The notes under the pieces: generated by a model
What the model was told of the DNA's origin: nothing
The model's input: only the letters and a program-made list of their open reading frames with translations
Database searches by the model: none
Position numbers and translations under genes: made by a program
From: Bryopsis sp. KO-2023
Lineage: Eukaryota; Chlorophyta; Ulvophyceae; Bryopsidales; Bryopsidaceae
Assembly: GCA_030272585.1 (NCBI GenBank)
Contig: BSYQ01000013.1
Coordinates: 558,001 to 622,000 of the forward strand
DNA length: 64,000 bases
Direction of reading: 5' to 3'
In this document: positions 1 through 11,429 of the stretch, in pieces
Layout: the number at the start of each line of letters is the position of its first letter
Position numbering within the stretch: the first letter of the stretch is position 1

Positions 1-2005
1 ATGTACGGCGCTCCTCTACTTTTAAAACTAAGTTCAGTCAGGCTCAGGTAGAGATGTGGGAAAGGGGGGAAGGGGGGGAAGGGGGGGAGGGGGGGGAGGT
101 GGAGTACATGCCGGCGGACCTCGGGGAGGAGGAAAGCGAGGACTCGCTGGAGGATGCACAGGATATGGCGCCACAGGTGGATAAACTCTCCTTTATTTTC
201 TGTTGCTTCCATTCACTTCCCTTTTTCTGTGTTGCTGCTTGCTTCTTGTTATAAGTTGAATTTTTTCTGACATCTAAATGGCTTGTTTTGGGTGTTGTTT
301 GGCTGCAGGGTCCCACCAGTCAGGATCTTGATGATATTGCTGCAGCTGCTGCTGCTGCTGCTGCTGTGGAAGATCTGACATCACAGGTGATTATTGAGTT
401 GTATTTTTTTTTCCAAAATTTTGGTCCGGTTCCGGTTTTTTCCGGTTTTTTCCGGTTTTTTACGGTGTTTTACGGTGTTTTACGGTTTTTTACGGGTGTT
501 TTACGGGTGTTTTACGGGTTTTTTACGGTTTTTTACGGTTTTTTTACGGTGTTTACGGTGTTTACGGTGTTTTACGGTGTTTACGGTTTTTTACGGTTTT
601 TTACGGTCGAACAAATTTTCACTATCATTGACATGTTGTGTTCCAATCGATTTCAATGCATGTCTGTGAGGTGACAAGTGTTGTGTGATCTGCAGGGAGA
701 GGGCACGGCAGAGACCATGGATGTGGAAGTGGTTGGCCCTTCTCAACAGGCTGGTGGCCCTTCGCAACAGTCTGGTGCACCATCATCGCAGCCGGCACCC
801 CCACCAAGAAAACCTAGGGTGCTGCAACTCCCCACGATCGTGAGCACACGGTGGAACAGCACCTTCATCATGCTCCAGAGAGCCGTGAGGCTCAGGCCAG
901 CAATCGATCGATTGCTAGCTGAGCAACATGGGGAGGGGGATGAGCACCGTGAAATAACACCACGGCAGTGGACGCTGCTGGAGAGCCTGTTGGAGTTGCT
1001 GAAAATTGCGAGGGATGCCACACACCTGTAAGTACAACATTGCAGAAAAAAAACCAAACAAAAAACTTGATTATTGAGAAGATGTATGATTTTTCAAGTA
1101 GTGTGAACAAAACGACAAAAGAAAAAACAGGGAATAACAAACTGAACTGCAGCCCGTTATTTATCAAGTATTCATTCAATGTGATGTCTTGTTTTAGATT
1201 GGAGGCATCGAAAACAGTGACAAGCGGGAGGGTGGTCCTGACGTTCGCGAGGATCCACAGTTTTTGGAAAGACTGGATCAGAACAAATGTGGAGGCCGTG
1301 AAGGAGGGGAGATCCCCCCCACCGAACATCCAGGCGCTGTCGCCAATTGTGTATGCCATGGTGGACAAGCTGGAGAAGGAATGGAGCGACCCGCAGCTCG
1401 GGCTGGCCTGGATGTTGTGCGCTCTTATGGATGTGTCAGTGCGGTGGCGATCCCTCGAAGAAGCGTACCTGTTTTTGCAACTGCTGCCCGACAACCAAGC
1501 TGATTTTCCTGCTCCCCAGGGGATGCTCCGGTTTTACCCTGAGAGACTCCTCTTCCACAAGTCCTCCATGCTGAGGCACCTCAGGATACTGCTTTCGGAT
1601 CATGCACGTGATCTGATCGAGAAGGGGGAGATCACCGTCCAAGCCACACAAACCAAAAAAAGAAAAGGGAACATAAGCACAGTCTTGTGCAGCGATGACA
1701 GCGATGACGGTGGTGGTGGGGGTGACAGGACCTTGGCTTTGCATGAAATAGACAGATTTCTGGGTGAGAGACAGAATATGGGCAAGTGTAGTGAACCCCT
1801 GGTGTGGTGGCGGGAAAATAAAAGTCGACTTCCGATAGTCAGTGAGTTGGCTCGTCGGTATCTTGCTGTCCCAAGCAGCTCAGCTGCTAGTGAGCGTGCG
1901 TTTTCAAAACTGGGACACATAGTGCGTTCTAGAAGGTCACGGTTATCCGATGATCACGTCACCGAGCTTTCACTTTTATCGGGCTGGTGTGAAGAGCGGG
2001 GTTGA
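1..2005 (+). CDS. hAT transposase, C-terminal part (copy A)
   Basis: Exons at 1-176, 309-386, 696-1027 and 1198-2005 match the last four exons of the complete gene at 11430-14906; the first of these is entered partway through. The final exon carries the hAT dimerisation region: paired Trp, then LARRYLAVPSSSAASERAFS, then a helix with RR and L residues. The reading frame stays open to the stop at 2003-2005. Introns have GT-AG ends, and one contains a long array of the TTACGGT-type motif (422-608). The upstream exons with the BED-like finger and first catalytic Asp lie outside the window, so function of this copy cannot be judged. Confidence 0.85.
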
Positions 2006-2109
2006 TTGGAGGGGGGGGGTGATTCAATGGGGAAAGGGGGGAGGGGGGGGAAGGGGGGGGAAGGGGGGGGGAAAACCAAAAAAAAAATAGAATCAAAATG
2101 AATCATCCG

Positions 2110-2725
2110 ATGGGATGTTAATGGTTGTGACTCTGTGGGTTGATGGGCTGTTGGGATTATGTGGGTTGATGGGCTGTTGGGATACTGTGGGTTTATAAAC
2201 AGTTGGGATTCTGTGGGTTGATGGGTGGGATCATGTGAGTTAATGGTTGTGACTCTGTGGGTTGATGGGCTGTTGGGATTATGTGGGTTGATGGGCTGTT
2301 GGGATACTGTGGGTTTATAAACAGTTGGGATTCTGTGGGTTGATGGGTGGGATCATGTGAGTTAATGGTTGTGACTCTGTGGGTTGATGGGCTGTTGGGA
2401 CTCTGTGGGTTGATGGGCTGTTGGGATACTGTGGGTTGATGGGCTGTTGGGATTCTGTGGGTTGATGGGTGGGATCATGTGAGTTAATGGTTGTGACTCT
2501 GTGGGTTCATGACCTGTTGGGACTCTGTGGGTTTTTGGGCTGTTGGGACTCTGTGGGTTTATGGGCTGTTGGGATTATGTGGGTTGATGGGCTGTTGGGA
2601 TACTGTGGGTTGATAAACAGTTGGGATTCTGTGGGTTGATGGGTGGGATCATTTGAGTTAATGGTTGTGACTCTGTGGGTTCATGACCTGTTGGGACTCT
2701 GTGGGATGTTGGGCTGGGTGGGAAC
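2110..2725 (+). repeat. G/T-rich minisatellite inside hAT copy A
   Basis: Degenerate tandem units of about 22-26 bp built on GTGGGTTGATGGGCTGTTGG fill the stretch between the transposase stop and the right subterminal motif cluster. Larger blocks of several units are themselves repeated. The same array is present in copy B at 15011-15626, so it belongs to the transposon and not to the insertion site. Confidence 0.85.
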
Positions 2726-2776
2726 AAATATAAATGGTTTTACAACCACTCTGTGGATGTTTCTCCCTGTATCAGG

Positions 2777-3105
2777 TGTGACCGTAGCAACCGTAGTGAC
2801 CCGTAATGACTCCGTACATCCCGTACCGTACTTTGGCAACTACGGTGCACTACGGACCGTAAAAACAACCGTAAAAGACTGACCGTAACACCGTAATTGA
2901 CCCACCGGACCACCGTAAATTCTGACCGTAACACCGTAACCCGTAAAACCGTAAACCATAAAAAACCACCGTAACCAGGACCGTAACCAACCGTAAATCA
3001 GCCGGACCGTAACCGGAGTAAACGAGTCCGGTTACGGTACGGAGTTACGGCCGTAGTACGGTGACCGTAACCCGACCGTAACCGGACCGGACCGGAGCCG
3101 GACCA
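2777..3105 (+). repeat. Right subterminal CCGTAA/TTACGG cluster, copy A
   Basis: Dense copies of ACCGTAA and its complement lie between the minisatellite and the terminal inverted repeat. The same cluster occurs in copy B. Subterminal short-motif clusters are the known transposase-binding regions of hAT elements such as Ac. That this motif is the binding site here is inference. Confidence 0.8.
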
Positions 3106-3131
3106 AAAAATCGGCCCAAGTCCTATCTCTG

Positions 3132-6100
3132 CTCACGGCATCGCTTTGTATGTAAACTTCCCAAAGTTTCACGGTTGCGTCTATAGGTAGTAAATCACCA
3201 ACTGAGTATTTCCGCTTACTCCATCCCTATAGAATCGCAATGTGTGCTCATTTTTCGAGCCCGCTATCTCTTCGATACTGTCTAGATCCAAACACGAGTC
3301 GATTCTTTTCACCGCAGATAGTCCGCTCTCATCAATGCTCGGTTAGTCCCCAAGTTCCGCCACTTCAAACTTGTTGACTTCCACGCGAAATACACTCCAT
3401 ATACCTTCCGCCACATAGATTACCTTTTAACCCCCGCCTTCCAAAGAACCTTGGAAATAGTCCGCCAGCAACAAGACGGTCTTGTCCGCACTATCCATTT
3501 AGATACCACTAAATAGAAAGTTCCGCAAGAAAGAGTTAAAGGAATGTCAGTCCGTCGACTTCCGCTCCTCAGACAAATAACTCGGGTACCACTTGGCAGT
3601 GTTCACCTTCCCCGATAGTTTTTGTCTCTCTTTTACCTTGCACGTCCAAAGTTAAATCGCCTTTGGATAATCCCCTTGGTCCTCCTTCTGCGCGCTTGTG
3701 GCTTGGCAAATCCGCTCTTGATCCTATTTTCAGCGAGGTTTAGTTTGCTGGAAGTCAATGCACGCCTTCCCGAGAAGAAAGTATCCAGGTAACCCCCGTT
3801 GGGTTACCCCTTGTTCGAACAGCAGTTCCGCCTGAGGGGAACTGTGCATCCCTGCTCGCCCCTTGACAAGCGACTTCCCGACGTAACTAATCCGCTTAGC
3901 GGGTTAGCACATCTTGATTTTGGCTCCGGCTTGAGCCTCATCAAGTGTCGGAAGTCCTCCTCCTTTTTCTTCACGCTTGACTTGCCTCTGGAGGAAGACC
4001 TTCGTCTTCTCTTCAGTACCCTGAACGATAATCTCCAGCTCAACCGACTAGCGGGCCAGTGTTCGTACCACGGCTGTCCAGAACACTGGTTGAGGAGCTT
4101 GCCCCCGTTTTCCTGCTGCAAGACATCCCCGTCAGAGTTCCCGCTTTGTCGCCCAAACAGTCCCCTCTCAACTGTTGGTACTTCGCCCGAAGTCTTGAGC
4201 TCTTCATATCCTCTTCTGTCCGCTGGTTTCTGCACAATATGTGGCACTTCCGCCCTTGGTCTTGTATTGAACGAAAGCCTTGTAATCTGCCTTCCAAATC
4301 AGCATAGTCGTTCCTACTTGTAGTTTCACGCAAGTTCACCTTCAAAATCCGGCTCTAGCGGTCGTATTTAACCCGCTCTGGCTGTCTGATTTCATCCGCC
4401 TTTGGAATTTGTTTTGAAGTCCGCCCTTGAGCCCTTCATAGTCCGCCTGATGAAGCTTTAATCCGCCCGAAGGCTAAACTTTTAGTCCGCCCTCCAGGTG
4501 TTTAATCCGCCTAAGGGCTTAGTCCTCTTTAGTCCGCCCTCCAGGTCCGCTTCTCAGGTCCGCCTTCCTCAAGGTTGCGGTCTTGGACTTCCTACTTCAA
4601 ATTATCGTGTTCCTCCTTGTCCAAGTTGAACTTTGCTGCTATAAGGAATCCTTCGGAAGTTTAATGTCGAGTAAAGGCACACACCTTAACACAGGCGTTC
4701 ACAACAACCAGGAATAGACCGTTCTCCCTATGGACAAGGGTGCCGACGGATTACCCGGTTCTGCACATTTCACTGAATGGGCTGTCAATACACAATACTC
4801 GAATTAAATTCTTCCTCCACACATATTTGCAGTCCGCTGACAGAGCTTGAAGCATCTTCTTTTTGTCGAACTTATTAACATCTTCAACAATCCGCCACAC
4901 TCAGATGACTCTAAGGAGTTCTGGTGTGCGTTCCAACGCTTCGTTCTTAGCTCCAAGGTACTTGGTTTCCCTCTTAGTCCGCCTTTTGAAGAGGTTCACC
5001 ACTTCTCTCTCGACTGGTATATTTCTCCACTTCAACAAATCTGCCCGCTCACTCGCCTTTAAGTGTAGCATCCAAGGAAACTCTGTTTTCCGCCCTGACC
5101 ACCTGTCAGTGGATGCTCCGCGGTCGCTAGTTTGGACCTCTAGCGCGATTTGTTTGTTTGTCAACCTTCAACCAGATTGCTTCGCCTGGTTCAAGCTCTC
5201 CTAGCTTGGGTCTCTCAGTATACACCATAACAGTCTTGCCAGACTGGTTGAAACTACCGCACCTCAATAGTCTCCCAAGCCTTTTTGTCCACGTGGTGCT
5301 CATTGCTTGGTATGGCGTTTTAGGCTGCTCTGGTTGCTCCACAAAGTTAGGCCTCGGCGTGGATTGCGCCATCCCTGGTCTTTGGGATTTGTCCGGCCTT
5401 CTGGCATCCATCCATCGTGCACACCTGGATTTCCGCCTCTTTGTTGATTATGCTCCACGCATAACCGCCGCTTCCACGCTCAATCTTTATCTGCCTCCTC
5501 TCCAGCCAATCCGCGTTCAGCTATGCTTTTCGCCATTCCGGGAAGTCCCCATCCCCTGTTTCCGCTTGACAAGTAGCCAGCCAAATCTCTTTTAAAATAT
5601 CCGCTCAGGAAATCCGCCCCAACTCTCTTTGAGGTGGGCGTTATCAGACCCGCTTCCTTGCGATTGTCCGATTGATTCGCTGCTTCCTTTGTCCGCGTTT
5701 TGGGTTTTTCTGGTAATGGTCCCTCTCAATGTTGGACAACTTCTTCAGTATACGGAAGCAAAGCACTCCTTGTCCCGACCACAAAGCTTCAAAACTTCCA
5801 TTTACTCGCTTCTCGGTGTCTAGGATAGTTTGGAACCTTATAGTCCGCTTTGGAGTCAGCTTTGGAGTTCATTCTCCCCATCATCATTGCTGGATCCATC
5901 CATTCCATGCCTGCTTCAGTATTGTCCGGTTTAGGTCGAATCTGCTGGCGCCATAGGCTGCTCAAGCTAGTAATCCGCCTATACACTTTAGTGTTCCGCC
6001 ATCTGAAGCAATATCCGCTCATGTCGTGGATATCTGTCGTTAGCTTCTTTCCAATTCCAATTCCAGTCAATCTTTCGCTTGCTGGTCCTTCAAGCTTTGG

Positions 6101-8580
6101 ATTAAGCTCCTGGAAATCTCTATTTAGTGGCGCCCTTCTTAGGTCGGCCTACTTGTTCAAAATTTCCGCTTTAATCCCCAACTGACAGTAGTATTCCGCC
6201 TCCAGCAACTCTTAAAGTCTTGGTGATGATGCAATTCCGCTCTTTCATCCAAATGTGTCTTCTGTGGTAGGACTCATCTCCCTGGCACTAAATAATCCGC
6301 TTCTCTGACAAGTTTCCTCCACTCCGACATGCTCTTATGCATCTTTTTCCGCATGCTTTGTCATTTGCAGGATCTTCCATAATTTTGTCCGCTTGTCAGC
6401 AGTAGAATCCATTCTTCAGCGCTCAACTCTCCCAGACACATAGCTTTTTCCGCTGATCCTTGAGTTTGCGCTTTTCCTTTAAATTATTTTGTCAGTAGCA
6501 CTCCTTATCCGCTTGGTAGCTTTTTCCGCTCTTCAGGTTCGGTTAACTCAATGCCTTACACTGGCTAATACGAGTATAATCCGCCCTTACTTCCAATCCA
6601 CTTGATAATCCGCTTGTTCTCTTGCTTCTGACAAAAATCCGCTGACTCTTTGCTCGCGCTCCATTTGACAGAACACGCTTGTCGGTGATCAATTTGAATG
6701 CTCCATATGATATATTGTCTGTCACTTAGTCCGCTTGCACCTTTGCTGCATTGGAATTTCCGCTCAAGACACACCCCCTCATCGCCTTTGCATTCTGCCT
6801 CAGCAGTCCGCGCTGACAGTCCGCCTTTGCCTTAGCTTTTAGTCCGCTTAGTGCAATAGTCTGACGGCTGTAATTTGGTCGATGAATACTCCTTAGACTT
6901 TTGGGTGTTGTTCTTGGCGCTAGACTTCCATGTATGGCTAGTATTGTGAGCCATATCCGCTCAATGGTTTGTGGTAGTGTCCGCCCTGACCAGACGTATG
7001 ATTCCGCTTAGTCTTTCAGCCAATAGTCCTTGGACCTGATCATCCAGGTTGGCTCTTTTATTTCCGCTCTGGCTCAGGTTCTTGACGGTCTAATTTAATC
7101 CGCCTTGACGACCTCATTTAGTCCGCCTCTGCTATTCCGCTGTTGAAAAGAGAATGAATTTTTCCGCTCGTGATCCTTGGTTGGTTCCATGGCAACTCGG
7201 TTAGTTCCAAAGAATACCACCATACACTTCCACGGCAATAACCTCTAATTCTTCTTCTTCACTCAGCCCGGAATATCACAATCCGCTACCACATCCATTA
7301 GACCTCAAAGTTTACCCACAAGATATCCGCTCAGAGCTTCACTTGCCCGTTCATAACATTAAGTCACAAACATCCAATGTGGCACTGCTATTGCGTGCTC
7401 CTTAATCAGATTCAAGCTCTCGAGAATGCTCGATAGCTCGCGGCAAGCTACATTTAATCCGCTCGTCTTATATCCGCTTGTGTGAGGTCTTGGCCTATTG
7501 AAAGTCCATTCCAAACGAACTATACTCTCCAACAGCTCCTTCTGCAACAAATCATTCTGCATACTTAATAGCTTAGCAGATGATTCCTTCTCTTCCGCCC
7601 TGCGTACTTAGCAGCTTTGCAGGCGGTTTAATCCCCCACTTGGGCGCGTTGAACTCCACTATCGCTTGAACTCGATTTGTAGGTAACTGGCAGGCCGCTC
7701 TTCCGCTCTCTATTAGCCTGGCGACTTCTTTTCTCTCTTTGTCTTCTTGTCGCTAGTTGTGCTTACATTCTTCCGCTATGGTCCAACTCTTGGCAGTATA
7801 AAGTCTTTGTCTTGTTATCTTCGCACTGAAAATCCGCTCTTTTGCGGTTGCTAGTCCGCTGGGTGATCAGCCCAGGCGGTTTGTGCGTTGATACAGACTC
7901 GTTTCTGCTCCTGCCATGTAACACAACCTCCAGCTCCTGTTTCATGACCGCCTCCAACGCTTGATGTATTAAAATCCGCCTCCAACGCGATCGTGAAACT
8001 ACCGTAGTTCTAGCCTCGATACTTCGCCGATATTCCGTGTTGTGTGTCCGCTGGTGCTCCTCCAAGCTTAACCGCTTTAGCTCACAACAACACCGCCTAT
8101 TCTTCCTCCGCGTTGGAATATCATAGTCCGCCCAGCAGAGTGTAAGGGCAGCAGTTCGCTGGGCCACTTTGCCCGCCTTCTACCTCTGTCCGCCCTCACT
8201 CTCCGCCGTTTCCGTTTAACCGCTTTGGCGGACTTCGTTTTTCCGGCTCTGGCGAACTACCTCGGAGTTCTGTCCGCTCCCTTTTTCCGCCACCTATTTT
8301 GTCCGCTGCGCCATTTTGTCCGCTGTCAGACTCTGGCCTTTTCCATTCGCTGTCTGACTTTGGCTCGTCCGCTGCACTTCCGGCTCGCCATTTCCGCTCT
8401 GCGGATTCCGATGTAACACTTCCGCTCCGCGGATTCCGCTGTGATACTTCCGCTCTGCCAAATTCCGCTGTAACACAGTGTGACATGACTGTATGTCCGA
8501 CAACGGAATTTCTGGCAGCTGTCACAGGCGCAGTCGTCGACTTCTTGCGCAGCAACTATCCGCCACCACGCGTTGGCCGT
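3132..8580. other. TCCGC-saturated region without recognisable genes
   Basis: About 5.4 kb in which the word TCCGC (usually in the context A/T/G-TCCGC-C/T) recurs on the plus strand roughly every 40-60 bp by hand count in two stretches. That is far above the chance rate of about one per kb. Spacing is irregular and the word falls in all frames. Only short open stretches exist on either strand and none gave a family I recognise. The minus strand (word GCGGA) has short lysine/glutamate-rich open stretches that recall the coiled-coil ORF at 17461-18480, so an eroded minus-strand element is one possibility. The enrichment starts soon after the hAT right end and stops abruptly near 8580. Confidence 0.6.
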
Positions 8581-9330
8581 CCGTGTGTCGAACTTCCCTC
8601 ACAAACGTTGACTCGAACTTGGTTCGTCCATAGGTGGTTCGTTTGTAGGAGATCTTTGCAGATCTGCTGTAGATCTTCTTCCAGAAATTTACAGGTTCTG
8701 TCGAAACTCTGTCTTAGGGAAACTTAAGCTCTCAGCTTTCCTTTCCACTGCTTTTCGACCTCTTTCGACCTGTTTCGAACTCTTTTCGACCACTGTGCTG
8801 TCCTTTAGGTTAACAGTCACAAGGTCACCTGCAGATTTCTGTAGATCTGACCCTTAGATCTCTTCCTGCGACGGGTTCCTTTTCGTTTCCTTCTCCTCGC
8901 CTCTACCCCGACCTTTCCAGTGCTTACGAACTCGTCGCTCGCACTCGCGCTCCTTCGATCCCACCTAGCACCACCCCCTTTGGTGCCATCACTCCTTGCC
9001 CATCCCCTCTTGATAGGCACTTAACCTAGCCACTGACTTTTCGTCGTCAGGTGGCTCCTCCTACAGGGTCGTCCGTCCTCGTCGTTTAGGGACGCCCAAG
9101 CTCCGAAACCAAAATGATAGGGGCCCTTCCCCCAGAGGGGGAAGGGTAGATAGGGGCCCTCCTCCAAGTGGAGGAGGGTAGAACGTGGGAACACAACACA
9201 ATAGCAAACCCAGCCCCAAAGGCTACACAATGTCAAAAATACAACCCTTTAAGTACCGTCCACAACACACTAACCCCTTACTCTACAGTGACACACCCAC
9301 TCACCGATGGGACATCTAGACACTAACCTC
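8581..9330. other. Non-coding stretch between motif zone and gag fossil
   Basis: No gene is supported here. The stretch holds four close copies of a TTTCGACC-like word (about 8752-8793), repeated AGATCT-type words, and the twin hairpins listed separately. In the orientation of the neighbouring gag it lies downstream of the gag end, but no protease or reverse transcriptase signature is visible. Confidence 0.5.
9117..9180. repeat. Tandem pair of perfect hairpins
   Basis: Two perfect 10-bp stems stand side by side. The first has arms 9124-9133 and 9137-9146 with a 3-base loop. The second has arms 9157-9166 and 9169-9178 with a 2-base loop. Each is preceded by GATAGGGG and followed by TA, so the whole hairpin unit is duplicated with a diverged stem whose pairing has been kept. 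Confidence 0.9.
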
Positions 9331-9341
9331 GTCACCTCGTA

Positions 9342-10719
9342 TCAGCGTCCCCTGCTCTTGCTGCGACTTGCGTCACGGCGTTTGCCGTCGTCAAAACCCA
9401 CACGGTTTCGCTGGAGGCCATCAACCTCCATGCGGTCACCTGATTGGGGAATATAACGCGGTGTCTGCCGATCGTCAAATCTGCCACGGTTGAAACTCTG
9501 AGACCTGCCTCTGCTCTGCGAGCGTCCTCTGCTCTGTGAGCGTCCTCTGCTCTGGGATCGTCCCCTGCTTTGGGACCTGTCCCTGCGTGAACTTTCACGC
9601 CTGCCTCTGGGACTGCGGCCTCTGCGTCCTTCTCTGCGGTATATCTCTAGAGGTCCTTCCCATGTAGCGGCAAGTGCTATTGCACGCTCCAAATCTGCAG
9701 GATCTTCCATTTCAACCTTAGTGCGCAAACGATCATTCAGACCTTCTATGAAACGAAACAGCTGCTCCCCAGCATTGCTGTCGTTGATCTGCAACATGAG
9801 CCTGCGAAAATCGTGCACATATTCTGCGACAGACATTCGACCCTGCTTCAGGCGTGACCATTCACGTCTGAAGTCCTTGTTCTCGTTGGTCTTGCCGAAC
9901 TGCCGTCTGAGATCTGCGACTAGTGCGGTCAGATCTGTAGGCAAAGCCCTCTGGCCTGCCATTGCCTCTTCGTAACGACTTCTCCACCATGTTCCTGCGG
10001 CACCTCTTAAACAGCCTGCAGCCACCAAAACCTGCTGTTCCCTGTCTCTGGTTGCAGTCAGATCATAATATGTCTGCAACTGAACCTGCCACTCGTTCAG
10101 AGGAACATCCTGTGGATCACCATACCAGGAGTCAGGGCCTTTTGCCCTTGCTTTACCCAGAGCTGCCGGCGGATGCTGCTCGGCCAACCTAGTCCGTACT
10201 GCGTGCCGGACTGCATCGTCCATCTGCGCGTTGACATTAGCGGCGACCTGCCTCAGGTGCAGGATCTCTTCCTGCATCTCTGCCATGCCCCGCCTCAGAC
10301 CCTGAAGATCGAACGGATCTGGGGCTGGCGTTCCCATCTGCGGGTGCTCGTCTGTGCCTGACATTCCTCCTGTTCCGCTCACGCCTTTCCTGCGTTGCCC
10401 TCTGCGATCTGTAGATCGGACACTGAGGGTCAGAACAGTCGTAGTATCTGATAATATTACCACTGCGTTCTGCCTTCCTGTGGCCGTGAGGAGGCGCTCT
10501 GAGAGGAGGTGGAGGTACCACTGCCAATGGGTGTCTCACCGGACCCAAAACCTGCACTGGTCTGGGTAACCTGAAAGGGGCTGAAACCCAGTCCCCTGAG
10601 AAAGTAAACAGATCAGGTGGCAGCCCTGCCTCACACTGGATAACAGTCTCTACGTCTGATTCTGCTTCACTTCCACTACTCTCCACTGTCACAGGTTTCC
10701 CAAAACTCATGCAGCACAC
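9342..10719 (-). mobile_element. Ty3/gypsy-type gag fossil
   Basis: The minus strand encodes a retrotransposon capsid-type region. A structured segment contains the characteristic LRGAAGTWWR and FGKTNENKDFRREW blocks and a helix-rich capsid core, and it is followed by a basic Arg/Ser tail with five SQSRGR-like repeats in place of an obvious zinc knuckle. Only the gag part is recognisable, it appears broken (at least one break), and I could not identify protease or reverse transcriptase next to it. Family assignment rests on the Retrotrans_gag-like core. Age is probably moderate, since long open stretches remain. Confidence 0.8.
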
Positions 10720-10754
10720 TTCTGCAGAAAGCCACTACAACACCGGCTAATTCC

Positions 10755-10877
10755 GACTAACCAAGAAGCCTTGCGCAAAACCTGCGTCTTCTAGATCTGC
10801 GCCGCCGCGCCTACTCTGATTAACCTAGAAAACTTGCGCAAACCTGCGTCTTCTAGACCCTGCGCCGCTGCGCCTAG
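10755..10877 (-). repeat. Two-copy ~62-bp direct repeat upstream of gag
   Basis: A block containing TTGCGCAAAACCTGCGTC at about 10755-10813 is repeated with changes at about 10818-10877. It lies in the leader or LTR side of the minus-strand gag fossil, within a zone rich in CTGCG. The next 90 bases up to the hAT insertion at 10966 show no further recognisable feature. Confidence 0.7.
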
Positions 10878-10965
10878 TCAAACCTGCACTCAGGCAGTAC
10901 TGCGATTTCGACCTTTTAGAAAGCTGCGCCTGCCTGCGCCAAACCTTTCTGGGATCTCTCTGAAA

Positions 10966-10978
10966 CAGAGATAGGACT
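10966..10978 (+). repeat. hAT left terminal inverted repeat
   Basis: CAGAGATAGGACT is the exact reverse complement of 16020-16032. The CAG start is typical of hAT ends. Confidence 0.95.
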
Positions 10979-11315
10979 TTACGGTTACGGTACCGTAAAC
11001 CGTACCGTAACCTCACTCCGGTCACTTACGGTTACGGTCACTCCGGTCCGGACCGGAGTGGTTTTCGTGCTCGGAACCGGACCACCGTAAATGTTATCCG
11101 TAGTACTACGGCGTCATTACGGCGGTCCGGAGCATGAAATGACGGATTTACGGTTCGGTTATCACCGTACACCGGAGCATGCCGTAAACTCACCGTAAAT
11201 CAACAACCGTAGCACCGTAAATCATCCACCGTAGCGCCGTAATCACGTGACCGTAACACCGTAAACCGCAAACCGGAGTCCGTTCCACCGTAAAGAGGAG
11301 TTACGGTGGGAAGCT
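10979..11315 (+). repeat. Left subterminal CCGTAA/TTACGG cluster of hAT
   Basis: Many copies of TTACGGT and CCGTAA in both orientations, mixed with CCGG words, run from the terminal repeat almost to the transposase leader. This is the expected place for hAT transposase binding sites. The binding role is inferred from other hAT elements. Confidence 0.85.
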
Positions 11316-11429
11316 GTCCCGTCGTACGCAACCTCCCTTATAACCTAGCCACTCTCCCATCGCTAGTTTCTCCTTTGGTTTTCTACTGTCTCGCGGTGTG
11401 TTTTCGTTTTTTTCCGGAGTGTGTTCAGT

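Larger units (their letters stand above)
1..3131 (+). mobile_element. hAT DNA transposon, copy A (3' part, cut by window edge)
   Basis: Bases 1-3131 repeat bases 12901-16032 of the complete hAT copy almost perfectly. The only difference I noticed is one T in a T-run (around 440 versus 13340). The copy ends at the 13-bp terminal inverted repeat at 3119-3131 and is followed by unrelated sequence beginning ctcacggc, so the element boundary is sharp. Its left end and left target duplication lie before the window. The near identity implies a very recent transposition, or a recent duplication or assembly duplication. Confidence 0.95.

Noticed and set aside
892-1494. Long minus-strand open stretch opposite the hAT transposase (also at 13793-14395)
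   Set aside because: It lies antisense to well-supported transposase exons and an intron and has no domain.
5127-5411. Minus-strand stretch with GEAIWLKVDKQ as an integrase C-terminal remnant
   Set aside because: Only a few residues recall the integrase module, and the neighbouring catalytic core is not recognisable, so no element was called from it.
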